The notes beneath the pieces are model-generated. The model saw nothing but the letters and a program-made list of their open reading frames with translations, had not been told where the DNA came from and ran no database searches. The position numbers were made by a program, and so were the translations under genes. A stretch of 64,000 bases of DNA from Tanticharoenia sakaeratensis NBRC 103193 (GTDB taxonomy: Bacteria; Pseudomonadota; Alphaproteobacteria; Acetobacterales; Acetobacteraceae): NCBI RefSeq assembly GCF_000963885.1, contig NZ_BALE01000004.1, positions 1 through 64,000 of the forward strand. Direction: 5' to 3'. Shown here piece by piece: positions 9,076 to 18,140 of this stretch (position 1 is its first letter; every line of letters begins with the position of its first letter).

Positions 9076-9303
9076 TTACTGCCATTCCGAGCCAACCGTC
9101 GAGACATTGACGATGAACGCAGGGACCGTATGGCCATCGGGGCGGCTCATGGCCGATGGCTGGCCGTGTGTTTCGTAGTCGTTCACGGATGATGCCTGGG
9201 TATCGACCGAGCGGTCGGGCATCATCGGCGGTTCACCCGGAACAGGCGGATCGACCGCAAAGACCGAAGGCGTTCTGTCCGGACGGTATCCCATCGCATG
9301 CAT
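9076..9303 (-). CDS. Hypothetical 75-aa protein
   Basis: Short gene beginning MHAMGYRPDRTPSVFAVDPP. I prefer this start over a longer frame from 9489 because AGGAGAG lies 6 bases upstream of ATG 9303 while the extension reads as non-coding. The protein is hydrophilic, Pro-, Ser- and Met-rich, with no signal peptide, no membrane segment and no recognisable domain. It lies between the small lipoprotein gene and tRNA-Thr, all on the same strand, and ends before a strong hairpin. Function unknown. Confidence 0.5.
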   Translation of the reverse strand: MHAMGYRPDRTPSVFAVDPPVPGEPPMMPDRSVDTQASSVNDYETHGQPSAMSRPDGHTVPAFIVNVSTVGSEWQ

Positions 9304-9415
9304 GGTCGCTCTCCTGAGATGCGGGCTGACGGACGATCCGTCGCGGCCCGCGATAAAAGCGACTTTGATGACAGACAGTTGCAGGACAAAGTGTTGCGCA
9401 ACTGTGACAAGCGGC

Positions 9416-9583
9416 TCAGCGGGCTGGTTTTTCCAGATCATCCGGGGGCGGCAGGTGAGACGAGCCTTCGGTAAATCCATAGCCGTCACGCGATAGTCCG
9501 CGATGGTGAGGTGTTGTCCCGCACGCCGACAGCAGGACGAGGATCGCGGAGAAGGCAGCCGCGCGCAGCACAGGCAGGCGCAT
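9416..9583 (-). CDS. Small lipoprotein abutting mrp
   Basis: A 55-residue frame starting MRLPVLRAAAFSAILVLLSA followed by Cys 21: a basic start, a hydrophobic stretch and a clear lipobox (LLSAC). The mature peptide of about 35 residues is polar (CGTTPHHRGLSRDGYGF then SSHLPPPDDL). Its ATG directly follows the TAG stop of the mrp gene (TAGATG), so translation is probably by re-initiation. The start of the next gene (9303) lies 112 bases further. Function unknown; the arrangement ties an envelope lipoprotein to an iron-sulfur carrier gene. Confidence 0.6.
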   Translation of the reverse strand: MRLPVLRAAAFSAILVLLSACGTTPHHRGLSRDGYGFTEGSSHLPPPDDLEKPAR

Positions 9584-10744
9584 CTAGCGCCCCCTCAGAC
9601 GGGCACCGATCGTCTCGGCAAGCGTCGTATAGGCGCGTGCGCCTTCGCTCTCGGGCGCCGCAAGGATGATCGGCGTGCCTTCATCGCCGCTGGCCCGGAT
9701 GTCGGCGAGCAGCGGGACTTCGCCAAGGAAGGGCACACCCGCCCGCTCCGCCTCGGCGCGCGCGCCGCCATGCCCGAACAGCTCGGTGCGATGGTTGCAG
9801 TTCGGGCAGCAGAAATAGGACATGTTCTCGACCACGCCGAGCACTTCAGTGCCCATCTTCTCGAACATCGCCATGCCGCGTCGCGCGTCCAGCAATGCGA
9901 TGTCCTGGGGTGTCGAGACGATGACCGCACCGCGCAGGTTGAGCTTCTGGGCGATCGTCAGCTGCGCGTCGCCGGTCCCGGGCGGCATGTCGATCACGAG
10001 CACATCCAGCGGTCCCCAGTCGACCTCGCCCAGAAACTGGCCGAGCGCGCCCATGACCATCGGTCCACGCCAGATCATCGCCTGGTTTTCGTCGACCAGG
10101 AACCCGATCGACATGGTCTTCAGGCCCCAGGCTTCGACCGGAATGATGCGACCGTTCACGACTTCCGGCTTGGCATGACTGCCGAGCATCCGGGGCAGGG
10201 AGGGGCCATAGATGTCGGCGTCCAGCAGCCCCGCGCGGAATCCCTGACGCGCAAGGCCGACTGCGAGATTGACCGCGGTCGTCGACTTGCCGACGCCGCC
10301 CTTGCCGGAGGCAACCGCGATGATGGCACCGACCTGCGGCAGCAGCTTCTCGCGCCCAGGGCCGTGCGGGCTCGGGGCTGGTCCGCCCGGCGCATTGGCC
10401 GCAGGGCCGAGATTGAACGGCCGATGTCCGCCGCCGGCGGCGGCGGGCAGGGGGCCGGGCGGCCGTGCGCCGGTGAGCACGATCGTCGCGCGCGAGATCC
10501 CGGGAAGGCGCGTGATGGCCTGTTCGGCCTGCGGACGCAGCGGCTCGATCCGGCTGGCATCGTCTCGGGATGTTGCCAGCGAGATCCGGGCGTGACCGTC
10601 GGTTACGGACACGCCATCGAGTTTTGCGAAGCTCAGCACGTTCGAGCCGTCGCGCTCGTCCCGTACCAGCCGCAGCGCGTCGGAAATGCGTCGTGCCTCG
10701 GGCGACTGCGCGCCTTCGGGATCGTTCGGAGGCAGATCGGTCAT
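9584..10744 (-). CDS. mrp: Mrp/ApbC iron-sulfur cluster carrier ATPase
   Basis: A 386-residue P-loop ATPase of the Mrp/NBP35 family, which assembles and carries Fe-S clusters in the cytosol. An N-terminal DUF59/MIP18-like domain spans about residues 15-95, followed by a Gly/Pro/Ala-rich linker (95-130) and the ATPase. The deviant Walker A ASGKGGVGKST is at about 146-156, Walker B is in LVIDMPPGTGDAQLT, and the cluster-binding pair is the CxxC in YFCCPNCNHR. Start at 10744 gives a normal N-terminus; ATG 10780 in the same frame would add 12 residues and cannot be excluded. A small lipoprotein gene follows at once. Confidence 0.93.
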   Translation of the reverse strand: MTDLPPNDPEGAQSPEARRISDALRLVRDERDGSNVLSFAKLDGVSVTDGHARISLATSRDDASRIEPLRPQAEQAITRLPGISRATIVLTGARPPGPLPAAAGGGHRPFNLGPAANAPGGPAPSPHGPGREKLLPQVGAIIAVASGKGGVGKSTTAVNLAVGLARQGFRAGLLDADIYGPSLPRMLGSHAKPEVVNGRIIPVEAWGLKTMSIGFLVDENQAMIWRGPMVMGALGQFLGEVDWGPLDVLVIDMPPGTGDAQLTIAQKLNLRGAVIVSTPQDIALLDARRGMAMFEKMGTEVLGVVENMSYFCCPNCNHRTELFGHGGARAEAERAGVPFLGEVPLLADIRASGDEGTPIILAAPESEGARAYTTLAETIGARLRGR

Positions 10745-11002
10745 GAGCGCGGTCCAGAAAAAACGGTGTGAACGGGACAAAACGAGGCGGGGCCTGCAAG
10801 AGACCCCGAGTCTAGTTCAGGTGAGGTACATCAGGAAAGGCGGTCAACCAGAGGACAGCCTTTTCACATTTCGTAAGCTGTCACATCGATGCGGGCTTGC
10901 TATGCGACGCGCACGACGCACTGTGCGTTCCCCCGACTCGTCGCGGTCGCCGCGTCCGCTTGTGGACAAGATCCGCTCCCATCGCAGGAAACGAACGATT
11001 TC

Positions 11003-12160
11003 ATGACGCTCGCGCGCCCGGCCACGCCGGTACAGCCAGACGCCGTATCCGAAATCCGCCCGGCTGCCCGACCCCATCAGCGCGATCACCGTGTCGATGC
11101 GCTGCGTGGCCTGGCACTCCTGATGATGCTGGTCGATCATGTGCCGGACGACATGGTCAATCGCATCACCATGCGCAATTTCGGCTTCGCGGATGCGGCC
11201 GAGATTTTCGTGCTGCTGGCGGGCTATGCGTCGTATCTCGCCTATGGACGCCTGATCGAGAAGAGCGGCTGGCGCGCAGGCATCGAGCGAATCCTCGGAC
11301 GCTGCGTGAAGCTCTATTTCTACCAGACCGGCATGCTGATGCTGTTCGTCTGGACGGTCCGTCACTGGCGTCACTACCAGCCTGTGCCCGAGTACATCCT
11401 CGAACCAGAACTTGCGCATGGCTACGACTGGCTCTGGCGGGTGCTGACGTTCGATGCGCTGCCAAGCTATCTCAACATCCTGCCGCTCTACATCATCCTG
11501 CTGGCGCTGTTCCCCCTGTTCTATCTCGGACTGCGGGAGCGGCCCTGGATCCTGTTTGCAGGAAGCGCCCTCGTCTGGGCGGCGGCCAACCTCAATCCGG
11601 CCCTGACGCTCAAGAACTGGCTCGATCCGAACGGCTGGTATCTGGACCCGTTCGGCTGGCAGTTCCTGTATGTGCTTGGCATCCTGGCAGCCGCATTCGC
11701 GCGCGATCGGGGCGGCGATCTTCCCTATCATCCTCATGTCAGGGTCGCGTGCTACGCCTACATCGTGGGCGCGATCTACGTCTCGTTTCCCTATGCCTAT
11801 TTCCATGTCCCGCAGCTCTGGCCGTGGCCGGTGCCCCCTGGCGAAGGCAAGACCACGTTCGCGCCGTGGCGTCTGCTCGACATCATGGCGATCTTCTATC
11901 TGGTGCAGTCGTCATCCGTGGCGCGGCGCTTCTCGGACGGCCGCATCGGCCAGGCGCTGGCCATGCTGGGACGGCATTCGCTCGAGGTGTTCGCGCTCGG
12001 CAGCGTTCTGGACCTGATCGGCCGTCTGACCTTCGGAACGTTCGGCAGCAGCCTGACGCTTCAGATTCTGGTCAACGTCGTGGGCCTCGGCCTGACATTC
12101 GCCCTTGCGATCCCGCTCGATCTCTACCGCAGGCGGAAACGGGCGGCAGCCAGACGATAG
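11003..12160 (+). CDS. opgC: OpgC-family membrane acyl/succinyl transferase
   Basis: A 385-residue polytopic membrane protein. The start region HRVDALRGLALLMMLVDHVP is the typical first helix of OpgC proteins (acyltransferase-3 superfamily), which transfer succinyl groups to osmoregulated periplasmic glucans. About ten hydrophobic segments follow, including NILPLYIILLALFPLFYLGL and WQFLYVLGILAAAFA. The start ATG 11003 has AGGAAACGA upstream; a longer frame from 10889 is unlike coding sequence. The glucan synthesis genes opgG and opgH lie about 4.5 kb downstream on the same strand, which supports the assignment. Confidence 0.87.
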   Translation: MTLARPATPVQPDAVSEIRPAARPHQRDHRVDALRGLALLMMLVDHVPDDMVNRITMRNFGFADAAEIFVLLAGYASYLAYGRLIEKSGWRAGIERILGRCVKLYFYQTGMLMLFVWTVRHWRHYQPVPEYILEPELAHGYDWLWRVLTFDALPSYLNILPLYIILLALFPLFYLGLRERPWILFAGSALVWAAANLNPALTLKNWLDPNGWYLDPFGWQFLYVLGILAAAFARDRGGDLPYHPHVRVACYAYIVGAIYVSFPYAYFHVPQLWPWPVPPGEGKTTFAPWRLLDIMAIFYLVQSSSVARRFSDGRIGQALAMLGRHSLEVFALGSVLDLIGRLTFGTFGSSLTLQILVNVVGLGLTFALAIPLDLYRRRKRAAARR

Positions 12161-12240
12161 GGCGTCTACCGGTGCATGGCGTCATGACGATGCCACTCTG
12201 GTGACGGGCGCCCCGGTCGTGGGATAGACTGCGTGTCGTG

Positions 12241-13776
12241 ATGACGCATATCAGACCGACCCGATCCGCCCGCCTGCGTATCGCCGCGACCCTGGCCACG
12301 AGCCTTGCGGCGTTCGCGGCCTTTCCTGCGCCGTCCCGGGCCGATGCTCCCGCGCCGTCCACGTCCACGCCGCGCATGATCCCGGTCAGCTTTGCCGACA
12401 TGGCGCAGCGCCTTCTGCCAGCCGTCGTGAACATCTCGATCTCCGGGACGCTGCGCCCCGGTCAGGACGAACAGGACGATGGCGGCGGCAGCGGCGAAGA
12501 GGATCAGGGACCGCAGATCCCGCAATTCCCGCCCGGTTCGCCGATGGATCGCTTCTTCCATCAGTTCATGGACCATCCGCCGGGCGAGGAAGCCGAGCCG
12601 CGCAAGATCCAGGCGCTAGGCTCCGGCTTCATCATCGACCCGGCAGGCTATGTCGTGACGAACAACCACGTCGTGGCCGAAGCCGACACGGTGTCGGTCA
12701 CATTGCAGGACAACACGGTCCTGCCGGCCAGAATCGTGGGCCGAGATCCCAGCACGGACCTCGCGCTGCTCAAGGTCGAGAGCAAGACGCCGCTGCCCGC
12801 CGTCCCGTTCGGGGACAGCGACACGGCCCGCGTGGGCGACTGGGTGCTGGCGATCGGCAATCCGTTCGGCCTGTCCGGCACGGTGACCGCGGGCATCGTG
12901 TCCTCGCGCGGGCGCGACATCCAGGCCGGGCTATATGACGATTTCATCCAGACTGACGCCTCGATCAATCGCGGCAATTCCGGCGGTCCGCTGTTCGATC
13001 TGCATGGCAACGTGATCGGCATCAACACGATGATCTATGCCGCAAGCGGCGGCTCGGTCGGCATCGGTTTCGCGATCCCGTCCGACGACGCGCGCGTCGT
13101 CATCGACCAGCTTCGCAAGACGGGCCACGTCTCACGCGGATGGATCGGCGTGAAGGTGCAGAACGTGACGCCCGAGATCGCGTCGTCGCTGAAACTCTCG
13201 CCCGCACGCGGCGCGCAGATCGCGAGCGTGGACGACAAGGGACCTGCGGCGAAGGCAGGGCTCCAGAAGGACGACGTCGTGCAGTCGGTGCAGGGCAAGC
13301 CCATCGAAGGGCACATGCTGCCGCGGCTGATCGCGCAGATGCAGCCGGGCAGCACGGTGGATCTCGGAATCTGGCGCAAGGGCAAGACGATGGCGATTAC
13401 GGTCACCGTCGCCCGCTCGCCCGACCAGCCCGCACCACCGGCCAAGGGGCAGAAGCCGGGCCCGTCGGAAGTGTCGCTGGCACCGCTGGGCCTGAGCGTT
13501 TCCCTCCTGGATGATGCGTTGAGGCAGAAGAACCATCTGGGCGATGACCAGCGCGGCGTTCTGGTTTCGGCCGTGACGTCCGGTGGGCCCGCCGCAACGC
13601 ATGGAATCAAGGTCGGCGACCTCGTGACCGAGGTCGGGCAGGATGAGGTCGATACGCCGGATGCGGTCCAGCAGGCGCTGACCCGCGCGCAGGGCCAGAA
13701 GGCGCGGTCGATCCTGCTCCTGGTCCAGAACGAGGCCGGCCTGCGCTGGGTGCCGTTCCCGCTTTCGCCGCACTGA
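12241..13776 (+). CDS. DegP/HtrA-type periplasmic serine protease
   Basis: A 511-residue protease and chaperone of misfolded envelope proteins. A signal peptide covers about residues 1-35 (ATLATSLAAFAAFPAPSRADA). The trypsin-like domain carries the triad H143 (VTNNHVV), D173 (PSTDLALL) and S247 (NRGNSGGPL). Two PDZ domains follow, roughly 300-390 and 425-505. An acidic, Gly-rich insert (about 74-92) and a Pro-rich linker between the PDZ domains are visible. Start: GTG 12238 and ATG 12241 are adjacent; I use the ATG. The FUSC gene follows 13 bases downstream, so the two may be co-transcribed. Confidence 0.93.
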   Translation: MTHIRPTRSARLRIAATLATSLAAFAAFPAPSRADAPAPSTSTPRMIPVSFADMAQRLLPAVVNISISGTLRPGQDEQDDGGGSGEEDQGPQIPQFPPGSPMDRFFHQFMDHPPGEEAEPRKIQALGSGFIIDPAGYVVTNNHVVAEADTVSVTLQDNTVLPARIVGRDPSTDLALLKVESKTPLPAVPFGDSDTARVGDWVLAIGNPFGLSGTVTAGIVSSRGRDIQAGLYDDFIQTDASINRGNSGGPLFDLHGNVIGINTMIYAASGGSVGIGFAIPSDDARVVIDQLRKTGHVSRGWIGVKVQNVTPEIASSLKLSPARGAQIASVDDKGPAAKAGLQKDDVVQSVQGKPIEGHMLPRLIAQMQPGSTVDLGIWRKGKTMAITVTVARSPDQPAPPAKGQKPGPSEVSLAPLGLSVSLLDDALRQKNHLGDDQRGVLVSAVTSGGPAATHGIKVGDLVTEVGQDEVDTPDAVQQALTRAQGQKARSILLLVQNEAGLRWVPFPLSPH

Positions 13777-13789
13777 GGGACAGCGCGGC

Positions 13790-14914
13790 ATGACGGAGGA
13801 CGCCGCCGAATCGCGGGTCTGTCAGGTACCGGGGCCATTGCGCCCGATCTCGCCCGAGCCGTTGCGTTCGGGCGTCCGCCGGACCGATATCAGGCCTGCC
13901 GTGCGGCAGACGGTCCGCATTCTGGTGTCAGTCATGGCGGCCTGGCTCGTCGGGCTGATCTTCGGGCTGCACGAGACCATCTGGGCGCTGGTCACGGCGC
14001 TGATCGTCACGCAGTCGAGCATATCGCAGACCGTGACGACCGCCCGCGACCAGCTCAACGGAACATTCGTGGGCGCTGTCGCCGGAACGCTCGCGATCAC
14101 GGCGTATCAGTTCGTGGACGCGCGCTGGACGATCTTCTGGATCGCGCTGGCGCCGCTCGCCTTTCTCGCCTCCCTGCGTCCGTCCCTCCGTTTCGCAGGC
14201 GTGACGCTGATGATCGTCTATTTGTTCCCGTCCACCGGCAATCCGTACACGCCGCTGGCCGAACGATTGGGCGCGATCTTCAGCGGCGTCATCGTCTCGG
14301 TGCTCGTCTCCTATCTCGTGCTGCACGCAAGTGCCCGGAGGCATGCCTTTGACACGGCGGCAAAGCTGCTGCGCGAGGTCGAGGCGATGCTGGATGCCGC
14401 ATTGCGGCAGTCCGAATCGTGGTCGCAGATCGAGGAACGCAACCAGGCCTGCGTGCTGGACCTGACGGAACTCACCGATGCGGTCGCCGAGGCGCGGCGG
14501 GAGTTTTTCGGCAATCTCGATCGGCGCGATCCGGTCCTGGTGACGTTGCCCGACCTGATGCGCAGGCTGCAGCAGGACGCGGCCCTGATCGCGCGTGCGA
14601 TCGACGCGGGAAAAGGAGTGGGCGAAAGCGGGCGGGGGTTCGAGCGGCTGCATGCCGTGCGGCCCGGCGTCAGTCATGCGATCCGCACGCTGGCGCAGGT
14701 CTGCGAGCGTCAGGCGGCGCGCGGCAAGGACCGGCGGCCAAAGCTGACACGCGCCGATGTCTTCTCGAAACTCGAACATCTCGGCCCCGATGCGCTGCCG
14801 GAAATGCGCTTCGTCATGGTGCTTCTGCGGCAGGATCTGGAGACGGCCGTCAGTGTCCTGATGGAGTTCGGGGAGGCGAGCGCGGACAAGTTGCGGGCAA
14901 CCGTGGCTCGGTGA
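13790..14914 (+). CDS. FUSC-family membrane protein
   Basis: A 374-residue protein of the fusaric acid resistance (FUSC)/aromatic acid exporter superfamily. The N-terminal half has about six membrane helices, starting near TVRILVSVMAAWLVGLIFGL and including ALVTALIVTQSSISQT, the conserved helix-2 motif. The C-terminal half (from about 180) is a soluble, Arg-rich, helical domain ending in LLRQDLETAVSVLMEFGE. Family members export aromatic or other toxic acids, sometimes with a membrane-fusion partner, none of which is adjacent here. GAGGGACAG precedes the ATG. Substrate unknown. Confidence 0.82.
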   Translation: MTEDAAESRVCQVPGPLRPISPEPLRSGVRRTDIRPAVRQTVRILVSVMAAWLVGLIFGLHETIWALVTALIVTQSSISQTVTTARDQLNGTFVGAVAGTLAITAYQFVDARWTIFWIALAPLAFLASLRPSLRFAGVTLMIVYLFPSTGNPYTPLAERLGAIFSGVIVSVLVSYLVLHASARRHAFDTAAKLLREVEAMLDAALRQSESWSQIEERNQACVLDLTELTDAVAEARREFFGNLDRRDPVLVTLPDLMRRLQQDAALIARAIDAGKGVGESGRGFERLHAVRPGVSHAIRTLAQVCERQAARGKDRRPKLTRADVFSKLEHLGPDALPEMRFVMVLLRQDLETAVSVLMEFGEASADKLRATVAR

Positions 14915-14975
14915 GGGTCGTTGGACGTGATATGAACGCGCCGTTACCGGTTCGAAAACAAGAGGAGATTGCTCG

Positions 14976-16442
14976 ATGATCACGCGCAAGACGCTGGATG
15001 CCCTGCCCGAGGGCGTACACGGTCCCGCCTATGACATCGGTTCCGTGACACCCGGGATCGTCCATTTCGGGGTCGGCAACTTCTTTCGCGCGCATCAGGC
15101 TTACTATGTCGATCGTGCCATGGCCCTGCCGGGTGCCTCGCTCGACTGGGGGATCATCGGCGTCGGCCTGACCGCCGGCGAGCGCTCCGAGCGCAAGGCC
15201 CGGACTTTCCGCGAGCAGGACTGCCTGTATTCGCTGACGGAAACGGCGGCATCCGGCGAGAGCCATGTCAGCATCATCGGCGCCCTGCGTGGCTACGAGC
15301 TGGCGCCCGGTGGCGAAACCGCCGTGCTGGATACGCTCGTTTCCCCCGCCATCCGCATCGTCTCCATGACAATCACGGAAGGCGGCTACAACATCGACGA
15401 GAACACGGGACAGTTCCGTCTCGACACCGACGCCGTGCGTCATGACCTTGCCAATCCCGACAAGCCGCGCACCATCTTTGGCTTTGTCGTCGAGGCGCTC
15501 CGCCGTCGGCGTGAGGCAGGCCATGGCGCGTTCACCGTGATGTCGTGCGACAATCTGCGTCACAACGGCGATGTGGCGAAGCGCGCGTTCCTCGGCTTTG
15601 CCAAGGCGCGCGATGCGGATCTGGCGGCGTGGATCGAAGCCAATGCGACGTTCCCGAACGGGATGGTCGATCGCATCACACCGACGGTGTCCGGCGCGAT
15701 CGCCAGGCGGCTGAACGATGCGAGCGGTCTCGACGACGAACTGCCCCTGGTTGCCGAGGATTTCACGTCGTGGATTCTCGAGGATCGTTTCTGCGCCGGA
15801 CGGCCGCCGCTCGAGAAGGTCGGCGTGAAGTTCGTGCCCGACGTCACTCCGTACGAACATATCAAGATCCGCATCCTGAACGCTTCGCACATCATGCTTG
15901 CGTTCCCCGGCATCCTGCTCGGTTACGAGCATGTTCACGAGGCGCTGGCCGATCCCGACCTGAAGGCGATGCTCTCGGCCTATCTCGACAAGGACGTCCT
16001 GCCGCAGATCGAGGCTCCGGCAGACGTGAACCTTCAGCAGGCCAAGGAGCAGGTGCTGAGCCGGTTCTCGAATGCCGCGATGGCGGACCAGCTGCTGCGG
16101 GTCGGCAGCGATGGATGCTCCAAGGTGCAGGTGTTCTGGACCGAGACGGTGCGCCGGTCGCTTCAGGCCCATCACGATCTCTCGCGCATCGCATTCGGGA
16201 TTGCCGTCTATCTTGAGGTTCTGTGCGGTCATGACGAGCGGGGCGGCACGTTCGAGCTGTCGGAGCCGACCTATACCGACAAGGATCGCGCGCTGGCGAA
16301 GGACAGCGATCTGGCGGCAGGCCTGAAGCTTCCGGCATTCGATGCCTGGCGCGATCTGGATCATGCGAAGCTCGACGCGGCTGTCGTCGAGGCACGGCGC
16401 ACGATCCGCGAAAAGGGCGTCAAGGCCGCACTGCCGCGCTGA
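14976..16442 (+). CDS. Mannitol-type long-chain polyol dehydrogenase
   Basis: A 488-residue NAD(P)-dependent dehydrogenase of the mannitol dehydrogenase family (which also covers arabitol, sorbitol and fructuronate/tagaturonate enzymes). The N-terminal Rossmann domain is marked by VHFGVGNFFRAHQ; the C-terminal catalytic domain has KIRILNASHIMLAFPG, matching the K...N-x-x-H catalytic region. Length fits the mannitol 2-dehydrogenase subgroup (about 490). Such enzymes interconvert fructose and mannitol in the cytosol, useful in acetic acid bacteria as a redox sink or osmolyte source; the true substrate is not settled by sequence. AGGAGA lies 9 bases before the ATG. It stands alone, with no transporter gene next to it. 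Confidence 0.9.
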   Translation: MITRKTLDALPEGVHGPAYDIGSVTPGIVHFGVGNFFRAHQAYYVDRAMALPGASLDWGIIGVGLTAGERSERKARTFREQDCLYSLTETAASGESHVSIIGALRGYELAPGGETAVLDTLVSPAIRIVSMTITEGGYNIDENTGQFRLDTDAVRHDLANPDKPRTIFGFVVEALRRRREAGHGAFTVMSCDNLRHNGDVAKRAFLGFAKARDADLAAWIEANATFPNGMVDRITPTVSGAIARRLNDASGLDDELPLVAEDFTSWILEDRFCAGRPPLEKVGVKFVPDVTPYEHIKIRILNASHIMLAFPGILLGYEHVHEALADPDLKAMLSAYLDKDVLPQIEAPADVNLQQAKEQVLSRFSNAAMADQLLRVGSDGCSKVQVFWTETVRRSLQAHHDLSRIAFGIAVYLEVLCGHDERGGTFELSEPTYTDKDRALAKDSDLAAGLKLPAFDAWRDLDHAKLDAAVVEARRTIREKGVKAALPR

Positions 16443-16616
16443 CGACACGCCGGCAAGCGTTCTTGACGCGAAATGGTCGGCCGGCGATGACTTTGTCGTA
16501 AAAAGGCCACCATTGCCTGTCGGAAGACTTGCAGGATACGGGCGTGTGCCTATGGTCGCGCCCGATTTGCCCCGTACGACGGGGCTAGTGTCGATCATTG
16601 GGCCGGAGGGGTTGAT

Positions 16617-18140
16617 TTGCTGCGTCGCGATCTCGTCAAATTGGGCGCAGGCCTGTCATTACTGGGAGCTGCCGGCCGCGCCGGACGAGCCGTGGCAGCC
16701 GATGCGGGGCCCACGCCCTTCGATGACAGCACGGTGCGCGATATCGCGGCCAGGATGGCCAAGAGCAGTTACTCCGCGCCGTCGCAGAAGCTGCCCGACG
16801 CCATTTCCAACATGAATTTCGATCAGTTCGCAGGCGTTGCCTTCAAGCCGGATCAGGCGCTGTGGCACGGGCAGAACCTCGCGTTCGACATCGAGTTCTT
16901 CCCGCGCGGCTACCTCTACAAGCCCCGGATCGACATGTACGAAGTCGTGGACGGCAAGGCCGCGCCCGTGCCGTACAACCCCGACATGTTCACCTACGCG
17001 AACCCTGAACTGCGCGTCACCGATAACCTCGGTTTCGCGGGCCTGCGTATCCGCAACGCCATCAACACGCCCGGCGTGATGGAAGAATGCGCGGTGTTCC
17101 TCGGTGCGTCCTATTTCCGTGCGGTCGCCAAGGGGCAGAACTACGGCCTGTCGGCGCGCGGTTTCGCAAATGGGACCGGCGACCCGAAGGGTGAGGAATT
17201 CGCGACGTTCCGGGCCTACTGGATCGAGCGGCCGAATCCCGGTGTCGATTCGATGGTCCTGCACGCGCTGCTCGACAGCCCGTCGGTCGTCGGTGCGTTC
17301 CGGTTCACGATCCGGCCCGGCACCACGACGGTGTTCGACGTCCAGTCGCAGTTCTTCCCGCGCACGACTATCACGCAGGGTGGTGTCGCGGCCCTGACCG
17401 GCATGTTCTATTTCGACACCAACGACCGCAACCGCGTCGATGACTGGCGCCCTGCCGCCCATGACAGCGAGGCATTGCAGCTCTGGACCGGGGAAGGGCA
17501 GCAGCTCTGGCGCCCGCTTGCCAATCCTGTCGACCTCCAGTTCTCCGCCTTTGCCGACACGAGCCCGCACGGGTTCGGCCTGATGCAGCGCAAGCGTTCC
17601 TTCGTCGATTACGAAGACCTGGCCCTGAATTACGAGAAGCGCCCATCGCTGTGGATCGAGCCGATCGGCGACTGGGGCGAGGGTGCGGTCGATCTGGTCG
17701 AGATCCCGACGCCGAACGAGGTGAACGACAACATCGTCTCGTTCTGGCGTCCCAAGGCCCCCCTGCAGGCGGGCAAGGAATATACCTTCACCTATCGCAT
17801 GTACTGGGGCTGGGATAATCCGTGGCCGACGCAGCAGGCCCGGATCGTCGCGACCCGCGTGGGGTCCGTCGTCGATCAGCCGACGGAACGGTTCTTCGTG
17901 ATCGATTTCGCGGGCGCTCCGTTCGATCATCTGGCACCCGATGCGAAGTTCCATCTCCTGCCGCAGAGCTCGGTCGGCACGATCAAGAACGTGGTCGTGG
18001 AACCCAACCCCGACATTCATGGTTGGCGCACGACATTCGAGTTCGATCCCGCGGGCGCCAAGAGCGCGGAACTGCAGTGTCAGCTCGCCAATGATCAGGG
18101 ACCGGTTTCGGAGAAATGGATGTATCGGTGGACGCCCTGA
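16617..18140 (+). CDS. opgG: Periplasmic glucan biosynthesis protein OpgG/OpgD type
   Basis: A 507-residue exported protein of the MdoG/OpgG family. Start TTG 16617 is chosen because GGAGG lies 8 bases upstream. The N-terminus LRRDLVKLGAGLSLLGAAG has a twin-arginine pattern, so export is probably by Tat as in OpgD. The mature part begins a beta-sandwich domain (from FDQFAGVAFKPDQALWHG) and ends in an Ig-like domain. Family members shape or branch beta-1,2/1,6-linked osmoregulated periplasmic glucans made by OpgH. The 3' end overlaps opgH by 25 bases, so the two form an operon. A small hairpin (16569-16585) sits in the leader. G versus D cannot be distinguished with certainty. Confidence 0.9.
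   Translation: MLRRDLVKLGAGLSLLGAAGRAGRAVAADAGPTPFDDSTVRDIAARMAKSSYSAPSQKLPDAISNMNFDQFAGVAFKPDQALWHGQNLAFDIEFFPRGYLYKPRIDMYEVVDGKAAPVPYNPDMFTYANPELRVTDNLGFAGLRIRNAINTPGVMEECAVFLGASYFRAVAKGQNYGLSARGFANGTGDPKGEEFATFRAYWIERPNPGVDSMVLHALLDSPSVVGAFRFTIRPGTTTVFDVQSQFFPRTTITQGGVAALTGMFYFDTNDRNRVDDWRPAAHDSEALQLWTGEGQQLWRPLANPVDLQFSAFADTSPHGFGLMQRKRSFVDYEDLALNYEKRPSLWIEPIGDWGEGAVDLVEIPTPNEVNDNIVSFWRPKAPLQAGKEYTFTYRMYWGWDNPWPTQQARIVATRVGSVVDQPTERFFVIDFAGAPFDHLAPDAKFHLLPQSSVGTIKNVVVEPNPDIHGWRTTFEFDPAGAKSAELQCQLANDQGPVSEKWMYRWTP

Noticed and set aside
9503-10771. A 422-codon plus-strand open frame over mrp
   Set aside because: Antisense to an Mrp protein with Walker A and CxxC motifs.
10866-10890. A GCTGTCACATC stretch resembling a half Pho box before opgC
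   Set aside because: Only one half site matches; the second half and spacing are absent.
14850-16598. A 582-codon minus-strand open frame over the polyol dehydrogenase
   Set aside because: Shadow frame of a well-supported dehydrogenase.
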